DNA from: Anaerolineae bacterium
Lineage (GTDB): Bacteria > Chloroflexota > Anaerolineae > Anaerolineales > Villigracilaceae
Reading direction: 5' to 3'
DNA length: 33,929 nt
Assembly: GCA_018648685.1 (NCBI GenBank)
Contig: JABGQT010000119.1
Span: forward strand, 1 to 33,929
The translations under genes were made by a program, and so were the position numbers. Under the pieces are notes generated by a model. That model made no database searches. It saw only the letters and a program-made list of their open reading frames with translations, and had not been told where the DNA came from. Each line of letters opens with the position of its first letter. The first letter of the stretch is position 1. Below, one piece after another: positions 22,632-31,175 of the stretch.

Positions 22632-24914
22632 TTAGATGCGTTGTTTTATCGCTTCACTAATTGGAAGCGTGCTGCCCTTGGGTTGTTCACGCAAAGGTAG
22701 TGTCACATGGAAATGACTTCCTGGGAAATTTTCTTCATCGTAACCAGAACTTTCTGCCCAGATTTTTCCTCCATGGGCTTCGACAATGCCTCGTGAAAGA
22801 GCTAGAGCCAGCCCCACACCGCTGCCTTTAAACTTGGTCTTACCCGTCGAATGTTTATTAAGTTGCTCGTTAGGTTGGTAGAATTTCGTGAAAATAATTT
22901 CTGTAAAATTCGGATCAATGCCGATACCGGTATCACTAACGATGACTTCAAGCCCGCCTTCCGGCAAACTTTCGCTGCTAAAGGGGAGTGTTTTTCCGCG
23001 AATGGTGATCTCACCTTTATTTGGGGTAAATTTAATGGCATTAGAAATGAGATGGTAGAAAACCTTTCGCAAAGTGTTTGGATCAGCCTGGATGCCAGGT
23101 AGCGGTGGTAAATCGAGAAGGATATTTTGCTCGCGATCTTTCGCTGCTTGGCTTAAGCTGATGCTGACCTCGCTGATCAATTTCCCTACATCTATTGGCT
23201 CCAGTTCGAGTTGCAAAGTGCGCGCATCAATTTGGGCGATGTCAAAGAGGCTGTCCATAATTTCATGTAGGCGCAAAGTCCCGTCATGGATTCCTTTGAG
23301 CATTTGTCGGACGGCTTTTTCGAGCGATGGATTTTCTAGGAGCATCTCTGTGTAGCCACGCATAACAGTAAGTGGGGTGCGTAGCTCGTGTGAGGCGATG
23401 CTGATGAAGTCTGATTTTGTACGGTCGATTCTTTCCAAGTCTCTTTTTGTGCTTTCGAGATCACGGTTAGCATCACGAACTTTGTTGTTCAGTACAATTA
23501 AATTCTCTACGAGACGTGCGTTTTCAAGTGCTACAGCAGTTTGTCCTGCTAAGGCGCTAAGCGTGAGTAGGTTTTCTTTAGAGTAACGATTTCCTGAGAG
23601 TTTTCCGCCCAATACAAAGAGACCAATCCATTCGCGTTTGGCAAAAATAGGAACGTAGACTTCTGCGTCGAGGCGGTTTAGCCAGTTCCGTTCTTCGGGA
23701 TAGGAATTCTTGAAAAGCGGTAGCAAGTCGAGGTCAAATTGGAGAAGTGGGCGTTGTTTCTCGGCAAGATGTTGGGCGATGGGACCCTCTTCGTTGAGCC
23801 AGATCGCGTTGATTGGTCGCTCTCCCGCATTCCGTACTGCGCGTAAGGCGTAGTAGTTGCCATCTTCTCTTTTTTCTTTGTCAACAAGGAAGAGGAACCC
23901 ACGTTTGATGCCCATTGCTTCCATAATGAGACTAACGGTGACGTTAGCAAGGCGTTCCATATCGAGAATATTGCTGATGTTTTGGCTATAATCATTAATA
24001 GTTTGGCTTGCATCTATATTTTCTATACGCATCCATTGATCTATAACTCCTTCGACAAAATTGAGCATGGGACGAAAGAAGGTTGCCAGGAGAAGGGCTA
24101 CCACTGTTCCCGCAAAGCGAGGGCTGTTTTCTACGATTGTAGGGAGCAGGTTTTGTGCGAGACTGAAGCCAAGTAGATAGAAAAGACTGGCAAGCAGCGT
24201 AGTAGAAAGATAGATTAGCGCGCTGCGTGTAATTTGTTGAAGGTCAGGAAGGTGGTGCGTAATAACGACGTAGGCAAGCATCCCAATGCCAAGGAGACGA
24301 AGTGGCGTGCCCCAGCTGGGAAGGAAATTGATAAAGAGCGCATCTGCACTAAAAAGAAGTGCCAAAATGGGCAGCCAATAACTTAGGCGATTGCGATGCA
24401 AGGGCTGGCGCGTATTTTTAAAAGCGCGGCGAAAAGTAAAAAGGGAACCAAGCGTGAAATTGAGCCAGGCCAGACTAATAATGCCAAAGGCCAATCTTTC
24501 TCGCGGGATCATCCAAATGCCATTTGTCCAGAGAATCTCGGGGATTTGCGTAATATTGAGCGCGAGCAAAGCAAGAATGATGGCCCAGAAAATGCCAATG
24601 GCTATCCATATCTCAAATTTCTCTTTTTCAAGAAATGCGAAGAGAATAAGTATGAGCAGGAAAGAGAGTGCAAGAGAACTATACCAATGAATTTCTTCAA
24701 TTGTGAAGGGAGATAAATTAGGAAGTAAATGTACCTGCCAGGCTAACTGTCCGCTTTGTACAAGAAGTGCGATAAGGGCATAAAAAGCAGTGATATAGGC
24801 TGCCAGTTTTTGTCCTTCGCGTCGCTGCAAAACTATAGCGATAATAGCAAAGTAAAAAAGCACCTCTGCTACAAAGAAAATTAAAAGGGGATAGGATGAA
24901 TTTAATGAGGGCAT
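22632..24914 (-). CDS. Membrane sensor histidine kinase with GAF domain
   Basis: This protein of about 760 residues starts with a block of seven or more membrane helices (roughly 1-285). A GAF domain follows (about 320-470, RGFLFLVDKE to TAVALENARLV), then a coiled coil (LNNKVRDANRDLESTKRDLE) and a HisKA domain. The phospho-accepting His509 lies in SHELRTPLTV. The HATPase domain has N box LISNAIKFTP, G1 SDTGIGID and G2 KGSGVGLALA. It would phosphorylate a response regulator, none of which is encoded next to it. Two starts are possible, ATG 24947 and ATG 24914, and neither has a ribosome site. I prefer 24914 because TATACT at 24929-24924 would place transcription start just ahead of it. The signal sensed is unknown. 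Confidence 0.85.
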   Translation of the reverse strand: MPSLNSSYPLLIFFVAEVLFYFAIIAIVLQRREGQKLAAYITAFYALIALLVQSGQLAWQVHLLPNLSPFTIEEIHWYSSLALSFLLILILFAFLEKEKFEIWIAIGIFWAIILALLALNITQIPEILWTNGIWMIPRERLAFGIISLAWLNFTLGSLFTFRRAFKNTRQPLHRNRLSYWLPILALLFSADALFINFLPSWGTPLRLLGIGMLAYVVITHHLPDLQQITRSALIYLSTTLLASLFYLLGFSLAQNLLPTIVENSPRFAGTVVALLLATFFRPMLNFVEGVIDQWMRIENIDASQTINDYSQNISNILDMERLANVTVSLIMEAMGIKRGFLFLVDKEKREDGNYYALRAVRNAGERPINAIWLNEEGPIAQHLAEKQRPLLQFDLDLLPLFKNSYPEERNWLNRLDAEVYVPIFAKREWIGLFVLGGKLSGNRYSKENLLTLSALAGQTAVALENARLVENLIVLNNKVRDANRDLESTKRDLERIDRTKSDFISIASHELRTPLTVMRGYTEMLLENPSLEKAVRQMLKGIHDGTLRLHEIMDSLFDIAQIDARTLQLELEPIDVGKLISEVSISLSQAAKDREQNILLDLPPLPGIQADPNTLRKVFYHLISNAIKFTPNKGEITIRGKTLPFSSESLPEGGLEVIVSDTGIGIDPNFTEIIFTKFYQPNEQLNKHSTGKTKFKGSGVGLALALSRGIVEAHGGKIWAESSGYDEENFPGSHFHVTLPLREQPKGSTLPISEAIKQRI

Positions 24915-24984
24915 CAAGAAGAAAGTATACTCGAAATAGGTTATCATTAGGCAGTGATTTTCATCTATCGAATTAGGAAAAAAA

Positions 24985-27678
24985 ATGCTTTTTCAATTCC
25001 ATATCTCGAAAGCTTCCCGCCAAAAATATCGGTTTGATAACTCTCTCTTTGCAACTGACGGACATGTTATCTTTGCCGACTTTGCAGCCGCACGCCGCTT
25101 TGCAGAGAAGATGAGTGCGGTACGCGGAGACACAGTTCCCGCAAGTGATGTCAATGCAATGGGATTATTAGATGAAGTCATGCATATTCTGATTCGTCAG
25201 TATGAGATGGAAAATCCTGGCATGATGATGCGCGCTCTCGATTGGATCGCTGCCAAATACGGCGAAAGCGAACTTGATTTAGGCTTGCTGCGCTTCGATG
25301 AACATTTTCCTGCCCCTGGTTCTTCTTCCAAAGGGAGAGAAGCGCAAGCAATTACTCTCGAAGAGATGCTCCTGCTCTCTCTTGAAAATCAAAATCCCGC
25401 ACTGGAAAATTATCACGAATTATTTGACGATACGCCGCTCCTCGACACGGTTTATGCCGAGATGTTGGGGACGCTCGAAACCTTCTTTGGTTACGAACCA
25501 AGCTTTGGTTCAGGCAAAGAAACGCTGCTTCACATCCTGCGCGCGCCCATTGCAGCCTCTCCAAACTCCTTATCAGGACAATTAAAATATGTTGCTGAGC
25601 GTTGGGGCGAACTTTTAGGCGATAAATATGTCAATATGCTCTTACGTAGCATGGATTATCTTTCTGAAGAAGCCATTCGTGAACCGAGCAGTGGCGGCGG
25701 TGACGGCTCTGCGCCCCCCGTGCCAGAATTCTTTGGCGAATATGAAGAATATGAGCGTTTTAGCATCGACAAAGACTGGATGCCGCGCATCGTTTTGTTG
25801 GCAAAAAATGCTTATGTCTGGCTCGATCAACTCTCGAAGCAATATCAGCGCGATATTTCGCGTCTTGACCAAATTCCCGACGAAGAATTGGATCTGCTGG
25901 CAAAACGCGGATTTAGCGGTCTTTGGCTGATCGGCTTATGGGAACGCAGTCGCGCATCTCGCAGTATGAAGCAGCGCATGGGTAACCCCGACGCGGTTGC
26001 CTCGGCATATTCGCTTTACGATTATCAAATTGCGTGGGATTTAGGCGGGCAAGATGCGCTCGGTAATTTGCGTTGGCGCGCATGGCAGCGCGGCATTCGT
26101 CTTGCGGCAGATATGGTGCCGAACCATATGGGCATAGATTCTCGTTGGGTGGTTGAAAACCCCGAGCGTTTTCTCTCGCTCGATCACTCCCCATATCCCG
26201 GGTATACCTTTAATAGCGAAAATCTCTCTGAAGATGATCGCGTAGGCATTTATCTCGAAGATCATTATTACGATCACTCAGATGCCGCGGTTGTTTTCAA
26301 GCGCGTTGACCACCATACAGGTGATTTGAAATATATCTATCACGGTAATGATGGCACATCCATGCCCTGGAATGACACCGCCCAACTCAATTTTCTCGAC
26401 CCGTATGTGCGCGAAACCATCATTCAGGTTATTTTGAATGTGGCGCGTCAATTCCCCGTCATCCGTTTTGATGCGGCGATGACCCTCGCCAAAAAACATA
26501 TCCAGCGTTTATGGTATCCCGAGCCGGGCGGCGGTGGGGCAATTCCCTCCCGCGCGGAATATGGCATCTCTCTCGCCGATTTTGAGCAAGCTGTGCCGCG
26601 TGAATTCTGGCGCGAAGTCGTAGACCGTGTTGCCAAAGAAGTTCCGGATACCCTTTTACTCGCCGAAGCTTTCTGGATGATGGAAGGCTATTTTGTCCGC
26701 ACGCTGGGAATGCACCGTGTCTATAATTCTGCTTTTATGCACATGCTTCGTGATGAAGATAATGGCGGCTATAGGCAGGTGATGAAAAATACGCTTACTT
26801 TTGACCCACAAGTATTAAAGCGTTATGTCAATTTTATGAATAACCCCGATGAAGAGACCGCTGTGGAGCAATTTGGCAAAAGCGATAAATATTTTGGCGT
26901 TTGCACGCTTTTGGCGACTTTGCCAGGATTGCCGATGTTCGGACATGGACAGGTCGAAGGCTACAGCGAAAAATACGGGATGGAATACCGCCGTGCCTAC
27001 CGTGACGAGAAACCTGATTTCGGTTTTGCCCAGTATCACGATGACGTCATCGCCCCGCTGCTTCACTGCCGATACATATTCGCAGATGTGGAAAACTTCC
27101 TGCTCTATCACTTTTTTAACGAACACGGGCAAGTTATCGAAGATGTTTTTGCCTACTCTAATCGTGCCGGCGATGAAAAGGCACTCATTGTCTACCATAA
27201 CAAATATGCCGAAACCCGCGGCTGGATCAAGGAATCGACATCCTTTGCAGTCAAAGCTGTTGGTGATGAATATCTCGTCAAACGGACGCTTGTCGAAGGG
27301 CTGGATTTGGCAGGCAAAGAAGGCTACGTTATTTTCCGTGATCTGGTGACTGGGTTGGAATATATCCGCTCCATCGCAGAGCTGGCAGAAAAAGGACTCT
27401 ACGTTGAGCTGGGCGCGTACCAACGTCACGTCTTTTTAGATTTCAGAACTGTGGGTGGGGATGAATGGATGAAAGTTGCGGAAGTGTTGAATGGCGCAGG
27501 TGTAGAGTCCATGCAGGCGAAGTGGGATGATGCCTTTGGGGTGGGGGAAAAGGTAGTAGAAGAGCCAGAAGAAGAAAAGGAAAAGCCCAAAAAGAAGAAT
27601 GCTGCCAAGAAGGGTAAGAAGGGGGCGAAGAAAATGGCGACAAAGAAAAAAAGGACAACCAGTAAAAAAGAAGAGTAA
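24985..27678 (+). CDS. GH13 (alpha-amylase superfamily) enzyme with extra N-domain and lysine-rich tail
   Basis: This 897-residue enzyme carries GH13 regions I (DMVPNH, 376-381), II (VIRFDAAMT with nucleophile Asp496) and III (LLAEAFW with acid/base Glu561). Region IV is altered: FMNNPDEETA with Asp622, where most members have NHD. Residues 1-250 are a helical domain I do not recognise. Residues about 845-897 are rich in Lys/Ala (KPKKKNAAKKGKKGAKK), like histone-tail peptides. It probably acts on alpha-glucans as a hydrolase or transferase in the cytoplasm, as no signal peptide is seen. AGGA precedes ATG 24985. It is divergent from the kinase gene with about 70 bases between starts. Confidence 0.8.
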   Translation: MLFQFHISKASRQKYRFDNSLFATDGHVIFADFAAARRFAEKMSAVRGDTVPASDVNAMGLLDEVMHILIRQYEMENPGMMMRALDWIAAKYGESELDLGLLRFDEHFPAPGSSSKGREAQAITLEEMLLLSLENQNPALENYHELFDDTPLLDTVYAEMLGTLETFFGYEPSFGSGKETLLHILRAPIAASPNSLSGQLKYVAERWGELLGDKYVNMLLRSMDYLSEEAIREPSSGGGDGSAPPVPEFFGEYEEYERFSIDKDWMPRIVLLAKNAYVWLDQLSKQYQRDISRLDQIPDEELDLLAKRGFSGLWLIGLWERSRASRSMKQRMGNPDAVASAYSLYDYQIAWDLGGQDALGNLRWRAWQRGIRLAADMVPNHMGIDSRWVVENPERFLSLDHSPYPGYTFNSENLSEDDRVGIYLEDHYYDHSDAAVVFKRVDHHTGDLKYIYHGNDGTSMPWNDTAQLNFLDPYVRETIIQVILNVARQFPVIRFDAAMTLAKKHIQRLWYPEPGGGGAIPSRAEYGISLADFEQAVPREFWREVVDRVAKEVPDTLLLAEAFWMMEGYFVRTLGMHRVYNSAFMHMLRDEDNGGYRQVMKNTLTFDPQVLKRYVNFMNNPDEETAVEQFGKSDKYFGVCTLLATLPGLPMFGHGQVEGYSEKYGMEYRRAYRDEKPDFGFAQYHDDVIAPLLHCRYIFADVENFLLYHFFNEHGQVIEDVFAYSNRAGDEKALIVYHNKYAETRGWIKESTSFAVKAVGDEYLVKRTLVEGLDLAGKEGYVIFRDLVTGLEYIRSIAELAEKGLYVELGAYQRHVFLDFRTVGGDEWMKVAEVLNGAGVESMQAKWDDAFGVGEKVVEEPEEEKEKPKKKNAAKKGKKGAKKMATKKKRTTSKKEE

Positions 27679-27680
27679 TA

Positions 27681-27717
27681 AAAAAAGCCAAACAATTCAA
27701 AAAGTTTGGCTTTTTTT
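27681..27717 (+). terminator. Rho-independent terminator
   Basis: AAAAAAGCCAAAC and GTTTGGCTTTTTT form a perfect stem with a ten-base loop, three bases after the GH13 stop. Confidence 0.88.
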
Positions 27718-27794
27718 GAAGGTATTGCTTTGTAAATAAAGCTGAATAAGCTATTTGGAGCAAGAAATCTCTTGATGCGAGAAATTAGTGTTTT

Positions 27795-28808
27795 TCACTT
27801 TTCTTTAGTTGCATTCTCTTTTGCTCGTTGTGCTGCCAAACGGTCAGCACGTTCTTGAGCTTCAGCGCCAGAAAGTGGCCTTTTTCGAGGAATGCTCTTG
27901 AGCGACGTTTGGAGCTTTTCTGTGTAACGTTCTTTTTCTTTTCTCTCTGCTGCTTCTCTTTTTGCTTTTTCTTGCGCTTCTTTAGCAGCAGCATCTCTTC
28001 TTGCCTGCTCTATTCTTGCTTTCTCAGCTGCTTCACGTTCTGCTTTCTCTCTCTCAGATTTTTCAGCAGCTTCGTGAGCCTCTTTTTCTTCGGCTAATTT
28101 TTCCTGCTCGATTTTACTTAATTTTCCTTCCACAATTTCTAATTTAACCAGAGCTTGTGGGTGCTCTGGTGCCAACGCAAGCAGTTCTTCCAGTTTTTCT
28201 TTGGCAAGCTTCCACCCTTTTAGCTGAATGGCAATATCTGTTTGTGAGAGTAAATTCGCGATCTTTGCTTCTTTTTCTTTTTTGGCTTCCTTCTCTTTCA
28301 GCTTTTTTGCCTTAAAAACCCTTGAATCGTCCGCCGCTTTTAAGGCCAGTTCCAGTTGCCCGATCAAGCGGTTTGCATCAGCATGGAAAGAATGATGCTG
28401 CACAAAAACGGCATTACGCCGAGCCAATCTTTTTAATCCATGTGGTAATTCAGCAGAGCGGGGCATGGGGGTCCCATCAAACAAAACCGGGATAACACGA
28501 ATTCTGCGTCGCAGCGCAGCAGCAATTTCAATTCGCACAAAATCTTGGGGATTATCTAAGCGGCGCTTTCCCTCTGCGTCTTTGATGTTGACCCACTGCC
28601 TGTTGACCAATGCAACGAGCACATCGCAGGCTTGCACTTCTTTTTCCAGCACATCGGCAAAATCTAGCCCTGCCTCGATGGTGTCCACATCCATGAAGAT
28701 CGCATCTTTTCCGAAGTGCGCAGAGAGACGGTCGTAAATACGCCCGGCGTAACCAGCGCTATCCGCTCTGCGGTATGAGATGAAAATACGTCCTTTTTCT
28801 GCAGTCAA
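27795..28808 (-). CDS. TIR-domain protein with long coiled coil
   Basis: This 337-residue protein has an N-terminal TIR domain (about 5-155). Box 1 is RIFISYRRAD, FMDVD lies near 38-42, and the conserved catalytic Glu94 is in FVRIEIAAAL, so NADase activity is plausible. From about 165 to 337 it is a highly charged, Lys/Glu/Ala-rich coiled coil with a helical repeat-like segment (WKLAKEKLEELLALAPEHP). Bacterial TIR proteins often act in anti-phage defence or signalling, but no defence partner is seen nearby. The start is TTG at 28808 with GAGGG eight or nine bases upstream. The first in-frame ATG (Met39) would delete half of the TIR domain. Confidence 0.8.
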   Translation of the reverse strand: MTAEKGRIFISYRRADSAGYAGRIYDRLSAHFGKDAIFMDVDTIEAGLDFADVLEKEVQACDVLVALVNRQWVNIKDAEGKRRLDNPQDFVRIEIAAALRRRIRVIPVLFDGTPMPRSAELPHGLKRLARRNAVFVQHHSFHADANRLIGQLELALKAADDSRVFKAKKLKEKEAKKEKEAKIANLLSQTDIAIQLKGWKLAKEKLEELLALAPEHPQALVKLEIVEGKLSKIEQEKLAEEKEAHEAAEKSEREKAEREAAEKARIEQARRDAAAKEAQEKAKREAAERKEKERYTEKLQTSLKSIPRKRPLSGAEAQERADRLAAQRAKENATKEK

Positions 28809-28883
28809 GGTAAATGCCCTCTGGTTGTGAATTCGATGGGGAAATTATACCGTGAAAATAATCAGTCTCTCTGGAAGAATTAA

Positions 28884-28912
28884 AAAAAGCCTCCAAAATT
28901 TGGAGGCTTTTT
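28884..28912 (-). terminator. Rho-independent terminator
   Basis: AAAAAGCCTCCAAA and TTTGGAGGCTTTTT pair perfectly with a single-base centre and give a T run on the minus strand. It lies 24 bases past the lipoprotein stop at 28936. Confidence 0.88.
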
Positions 28913-28935
28913 GATTGGAAGTTTAGCAAGAGAAA

Positions 28936-29553
28936 TTAGGGACCAACGAATTTAAGCCCGTTATCCCTAATGTATACTTCCCATTTGTCGGGGTTATTTA
29001 TTGTATAGGGTCCGCCTGAAAGGCTGAAGTTTGTATCTCCAGAAGCCCATGCATATACATAGTATGTGTAGCCGCCAGGGTAAGGCACTTGAACAGATGT
29101 GTCTGCATTTTTCGCTAGCGGAGTGCCATAAACTGGAATATACCCACATTGATTTTCTGCATTATTTGGTGCAAGGTATAGAGATACACTAACGGAATTT
29201 TTGGTTTGGTTAACAATACGTAATTTTGTTGTTGCCGCAGCTATGCCCGATAAAACCTGGTCACAGCGGTCTTTATCAGTTGTTGCTGTTGCTAAAGGTG
29301 TTGCTGTAAATAATGGGGTTGGCGAGAAGATGGGAGTTGCTGTGAATACAGGTGTAAATGTTGCGGTGGGAGGAACTGGCGTATAAGTAGCCGTTGGTAT
29401 AGCTGCCATTGTTTGAGCTGCCATTGTCCACGCCATAGAAATAGCGGTTGCCTGAATGTCCTCGCCTGTTAATGGCGGTGGAGTTTCTTCTGCAGGGGTG
29501 CATGCGCTGAGCAAAAGGCCCAGTGCTGCAAATATCAAAATTATTTTTCTCAT
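28936..29553 (-). CDS. TP-linker lipoprotein of unknown function
   Basis: This 205-residue lipoprotein has signal MRKIILIFAALGLLLSAC with Cys18. A Thr/Pro/Ala linker lies at about 50-92 (TATYTPVPPTATFTPV and similar). A globular domain at about 95-205 has two cysteines (DRCDQV, NQCGYI) and beta-rich stretches such as LRIVNQTKNSVSVSLYLAP. It is likely surface anchored with an extracellular binding domain. I use ATG 29553, which has AGGAG eight bases upstream. An earlier ATG at 29574 overlaps the previous stop and adds IFRSKK. It is the second gene after a related lipoprotein and shares its terminator. Confidence 0.72.
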   Translation of the reverse strand: MRKIILIFAALGLLLSACTPAEETPPPLTGEDIQATAISMAWTMAAQTMAAIPTATYTPVPPTATFTPVFTATPIFSPTPLFTATPLATATTDKDRCDQVLSGIAAATTKLRIVNQTKNSVSVSLYLAPNNAENQCGYIPVYGTPLAKNADTSVQVPYPGGYTYYVYAWASGDTNFSLSGGPYTINNPDKWEVYIRDNGLKFVGP

Positions 29554-29570
29554 CTTTTTGCTCCTGAAAA

Positions 29571-30290
29571 TCATTTTACGATCTTTAGATCAGTTTTGTT
29601 GATAGTAATTTCAACTGTGTTGTTGCTGTGAATGCCAATATATCCAATCATCGGGTCGTTGCCAACATAAACAATAACGGCATAATAACCTTCAGGTACA
29701 GTCAGTTTTGTTTTTTGCCAGGGGGCAAGATCATATTCGATAATAGGGTGGTAATCACCAACAGTTGTGCCTTGCAATGAAATATATACTCGAACTTTTG
29801 TGTTATTCCTAACCTTGATTTTAAAGCGAGGGATATAGTCTGGGGCTTCGTTGGCATAGATCGGCGAAGTTGGGGAGGGGAAAACGCTTGTGGCTGTAAT
29901 ATCAAGTGTTGCCGTTTCTGCGGGGAGCGTACCATCGGGTGTTTCCGTTGCTGTTTCAGTGGTAGCTGTTCCATCAGGTGTCTCAGTTGCCGTTTCCGTG
30001 CCATCGGGTGTTTCGCTCGCTTCAACGGTAGGTGTTTCGGATGGGGTTGCCGTCTCTGTAAGGGTGGCAGTTGCCTCGTTCGTGGGTGGTTCCGCTGTGG
30101 GATCTTCCATTGTCGGCGTAGGAAGTGCTTCAAAAGTTTGTACAGCCTGAGTACTCGAGGCAGCATCCACTGTTGCGGCTACATCAACTGCTTTAGGCAG
30201 AGCATCTTGAGTGCCTGAATTCAAAAAATCAGGTACACATGCGCTTAGGCCAAAAAGAGCAATCAAGGCAATGAAGAATACTTTTTTCAT
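29571..30290 (-). CDS. Lipoprotein with Thr/Glu/Pro repeat linker
   Basis: This 239-residue lipoprotein has signal MKKVFFIALIALFGLSAC with Cys18. A linker at about 55-145 is rich in Thr, Glu, Pro and Ala and includes three ETPDGT repeats. The C-terminal domain (about 150-239) has strands such as FKIKVRNNTKVRVYISLQG and YYAVIVYVGNDP and resembles the last domain of the neighbour at 28936, so the two may be paralogs. GGAGG lies five bases before ATG 30290. It starts 30 bases after the thioredoxin stop and is followed by the second lipoprotein. Confidence 0.72.
   Translation of the reverse strand: MKKVFFIALIALFGLSACVPDFLNSGTQDALPKAVDVAATVDAASSTQAVQTFEALPTPTMEDPTAEPPTNEATATLTETATPSETPTVEASETPDGTETATETPDGTATTETATETPDGTLPAETATLDITATSVFPSPTSPIYANEAPDYIPRFKIKVRNNTKVRVYISLQGTTVGDYHPIIEYDLAPWQKTKLTVPEGYYAVIVYVGNDPMIGYIGIHSNNTVEITINKTDLKIVK
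29932..30020 (-). repeat. Short coding repeat for ETPDGT units
   Basis: The plus-strand words CCATCGGGTGTTTCCGTTGC, CCATCAGGTGTCTCAGTTGC and CCATCGGGTGTTTCGCTCGC recur at 29932, 29971 and 30001. On the minus strand they encode repeated ETPDGT with TATET spacers in the lipoprotein linker. Spacing is 39 then 30 bases, so it is a diverged minisatellite that could change linker length. Confidence 0.7.
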
Positions 30291-30320
30291 GGCGACCTCC
30301 CTCGCAATGAGCGAGCCTAA

Positions 30321-30659
30321 TTATTGAGAAACTGAAAGGAACTGTTTAATTGTATTCCTTAGCATAGGTTCAGGCAATGCCCCAACTTGGCGATGTGCCA
30401 CTTTGCCATTCGCGACAAAAAGCATGGTCGGGATACCTTGAACGCCGTATTTTTGCGCCCACTCCGGGTTTTCATCAGTGTTGACCTTTGCGATTAAAAC
30501 TTCCCCAGCCATTTCTTTTGCTAATTTGTCCAAAATGGGGGCAACCATTTTGCAGGGTCCGCACCATGGTGCCCAAAAATCGACAATGACGGGCAGTTCT
30601 GACTGCAAAACGGTTTTCTCAAAGGCGGCGTCTGTGACGTTAATTGGTTTGTTAATCAT
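30321..30659 (-). CDS. trxA: Thioredoxin
   Basis: This 112-residue classical thioredoxin has the redox motif WCGPC in DFWAPWCGPCKM and the cis-Pro loop GIPTML. It reduces disulfides in cytoplasmic proteins with electrons from thioredoxin reductase. The start is ATG 30659, with GGAG six bases upstream. A TTG frame to 30671 adds MENK and is less likely. It follows osmC after 14 bases, so the two are probably cotranscribed, possibly with the lipoproteins downstream. Confidence 0.93.
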   Translation of the reverse strand: MINKPINVTDAAFEKTVLQSELPVIVDFWAPWCGPCKMVAPILDKLAKEMAGEVLIAKVNTDENPEWAQKYGVQGIPTMLFVANGKVAHRQVGALPEPMLRNTIKQFLSVSQ

Positions 30660-30673
30660 TTTATTCTCCAAAA

Positions 30674-31111
30674 TTATTCTGCACTCCCTCTCCCTTTGGG
30701 GGAGGATGGGGTGGGGGGCGCAAGAATTTGATAATCAGAATGAATTTCTGCTGTTGATTTTAGCATAGCACTAACAGAACAATACTTGTTTTCTGAAAGC
30801 TCTATTGCCTGCTCTACATCTTTTTCTTTTATTCCTTCCCCCCAAATTAAATACTTCACATGGATCTCTGTATAAACTTTCGGGTGCGTATCGGCTCGTT
30901 TGCCACTTACTCTAATTTCTAAGTCGCTAAAATTGGCACGCTTTTTCTGCAAGATATTCACCACATCCACGCCACTGCACCCAGCCAGTGCGACCAAGAT
31001 CATCTGCATCGGACGGATATGCTCGCCGCCTAATTCAGCTTTTCCGCCGCTCTCGTTTTCACCGAAAAAGGCATTTCCTTCACGCCATGTAGCCTTGATA
31101 TTTGTAGTCAT
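30674..31111 (-). CDS. OsmC-like peroxiredoxin family protein
   Basis: This 145-residue OsmC/Ohr-type protein has the two conserved cysteines, one in AGCSGVDVV and one in ENKYCSVSAML, which reduce organic hydroperoxides in this family. The ATG at 31111 has GGAG five bases upstream. A frame to 31276 would read back across the promoter region and is rejected. The last 15 residues (APPTPSSPKGRGSAE) lie on a G/C-rich interspersed repeat, so the C-terminus may be extended relative to relatives. It is divergent from ftsY and upstream of trxA. Confidence 0.85.
   Translation of the reverse strand: MTTNIKATWREGNAFFGENESGGKAELGGEHIRPMQMILVALAGCSGVDVVNILQKKRANFSDLEIRVSGKRADTHPKVYTEIHVKYLIWGEGIKEKDVEQAIELSENKYCSVSAMLKSTAEIHSDYQILAPPTPSSPKGRGSAE
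30684..30719. repeat. CCCTCTCCCTTTGGGGGAGG-type repeat
   Basis: This GC-rich stretch (CTCCCTCTCCCTTTGGGGGA, then GGATGGGGTGGGGGG) is an inverted repeat of CTCCC and GGGAG. It resembles a repeat I recall as widespread in intergenic DNA, and was not searched. It forms the 3' end of the osmC coding region. Confidence 0.5.
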
Positions 31112-31139
31112 AAGAACTCCAATTTTCTTGATTCCCCGC

Positions 31140-31148
31140 AGTATAACA
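31140..31148 (-). promoter_or_regulatory. Extended -10 promoter for osmC
   Basis: The minus strand reads TGT-TATACT. The predicted start lies near 31133, giving a leader of about 22 bases with a GGAG site before ATG 31111. Confidence 0.55.
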
Positions 31149-31158
31149 TAACTCGCCA

Positions 31159-31167
31159 TGTTATAAT
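31159..31167 (+). promoter_or_regulatory. Extended -10 promoter for ftsY
   Basis: TGT-TATAAT is a near-perfect extended -10 box. Transcription should start near 31174, only about two bases before ATG 31176. No Shine-Dalgarno is present, so the message is predicted to be leaderless. Confidence 0.6.
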
Positions 31168-31175
31168 CGCTCCTT

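Noticed and set aside
26815-27429. 204-codon minus-strand frame inside the GH13 gene
   Set aside because: It is a shadow of the coding frame with no start signals or recognisable domain.
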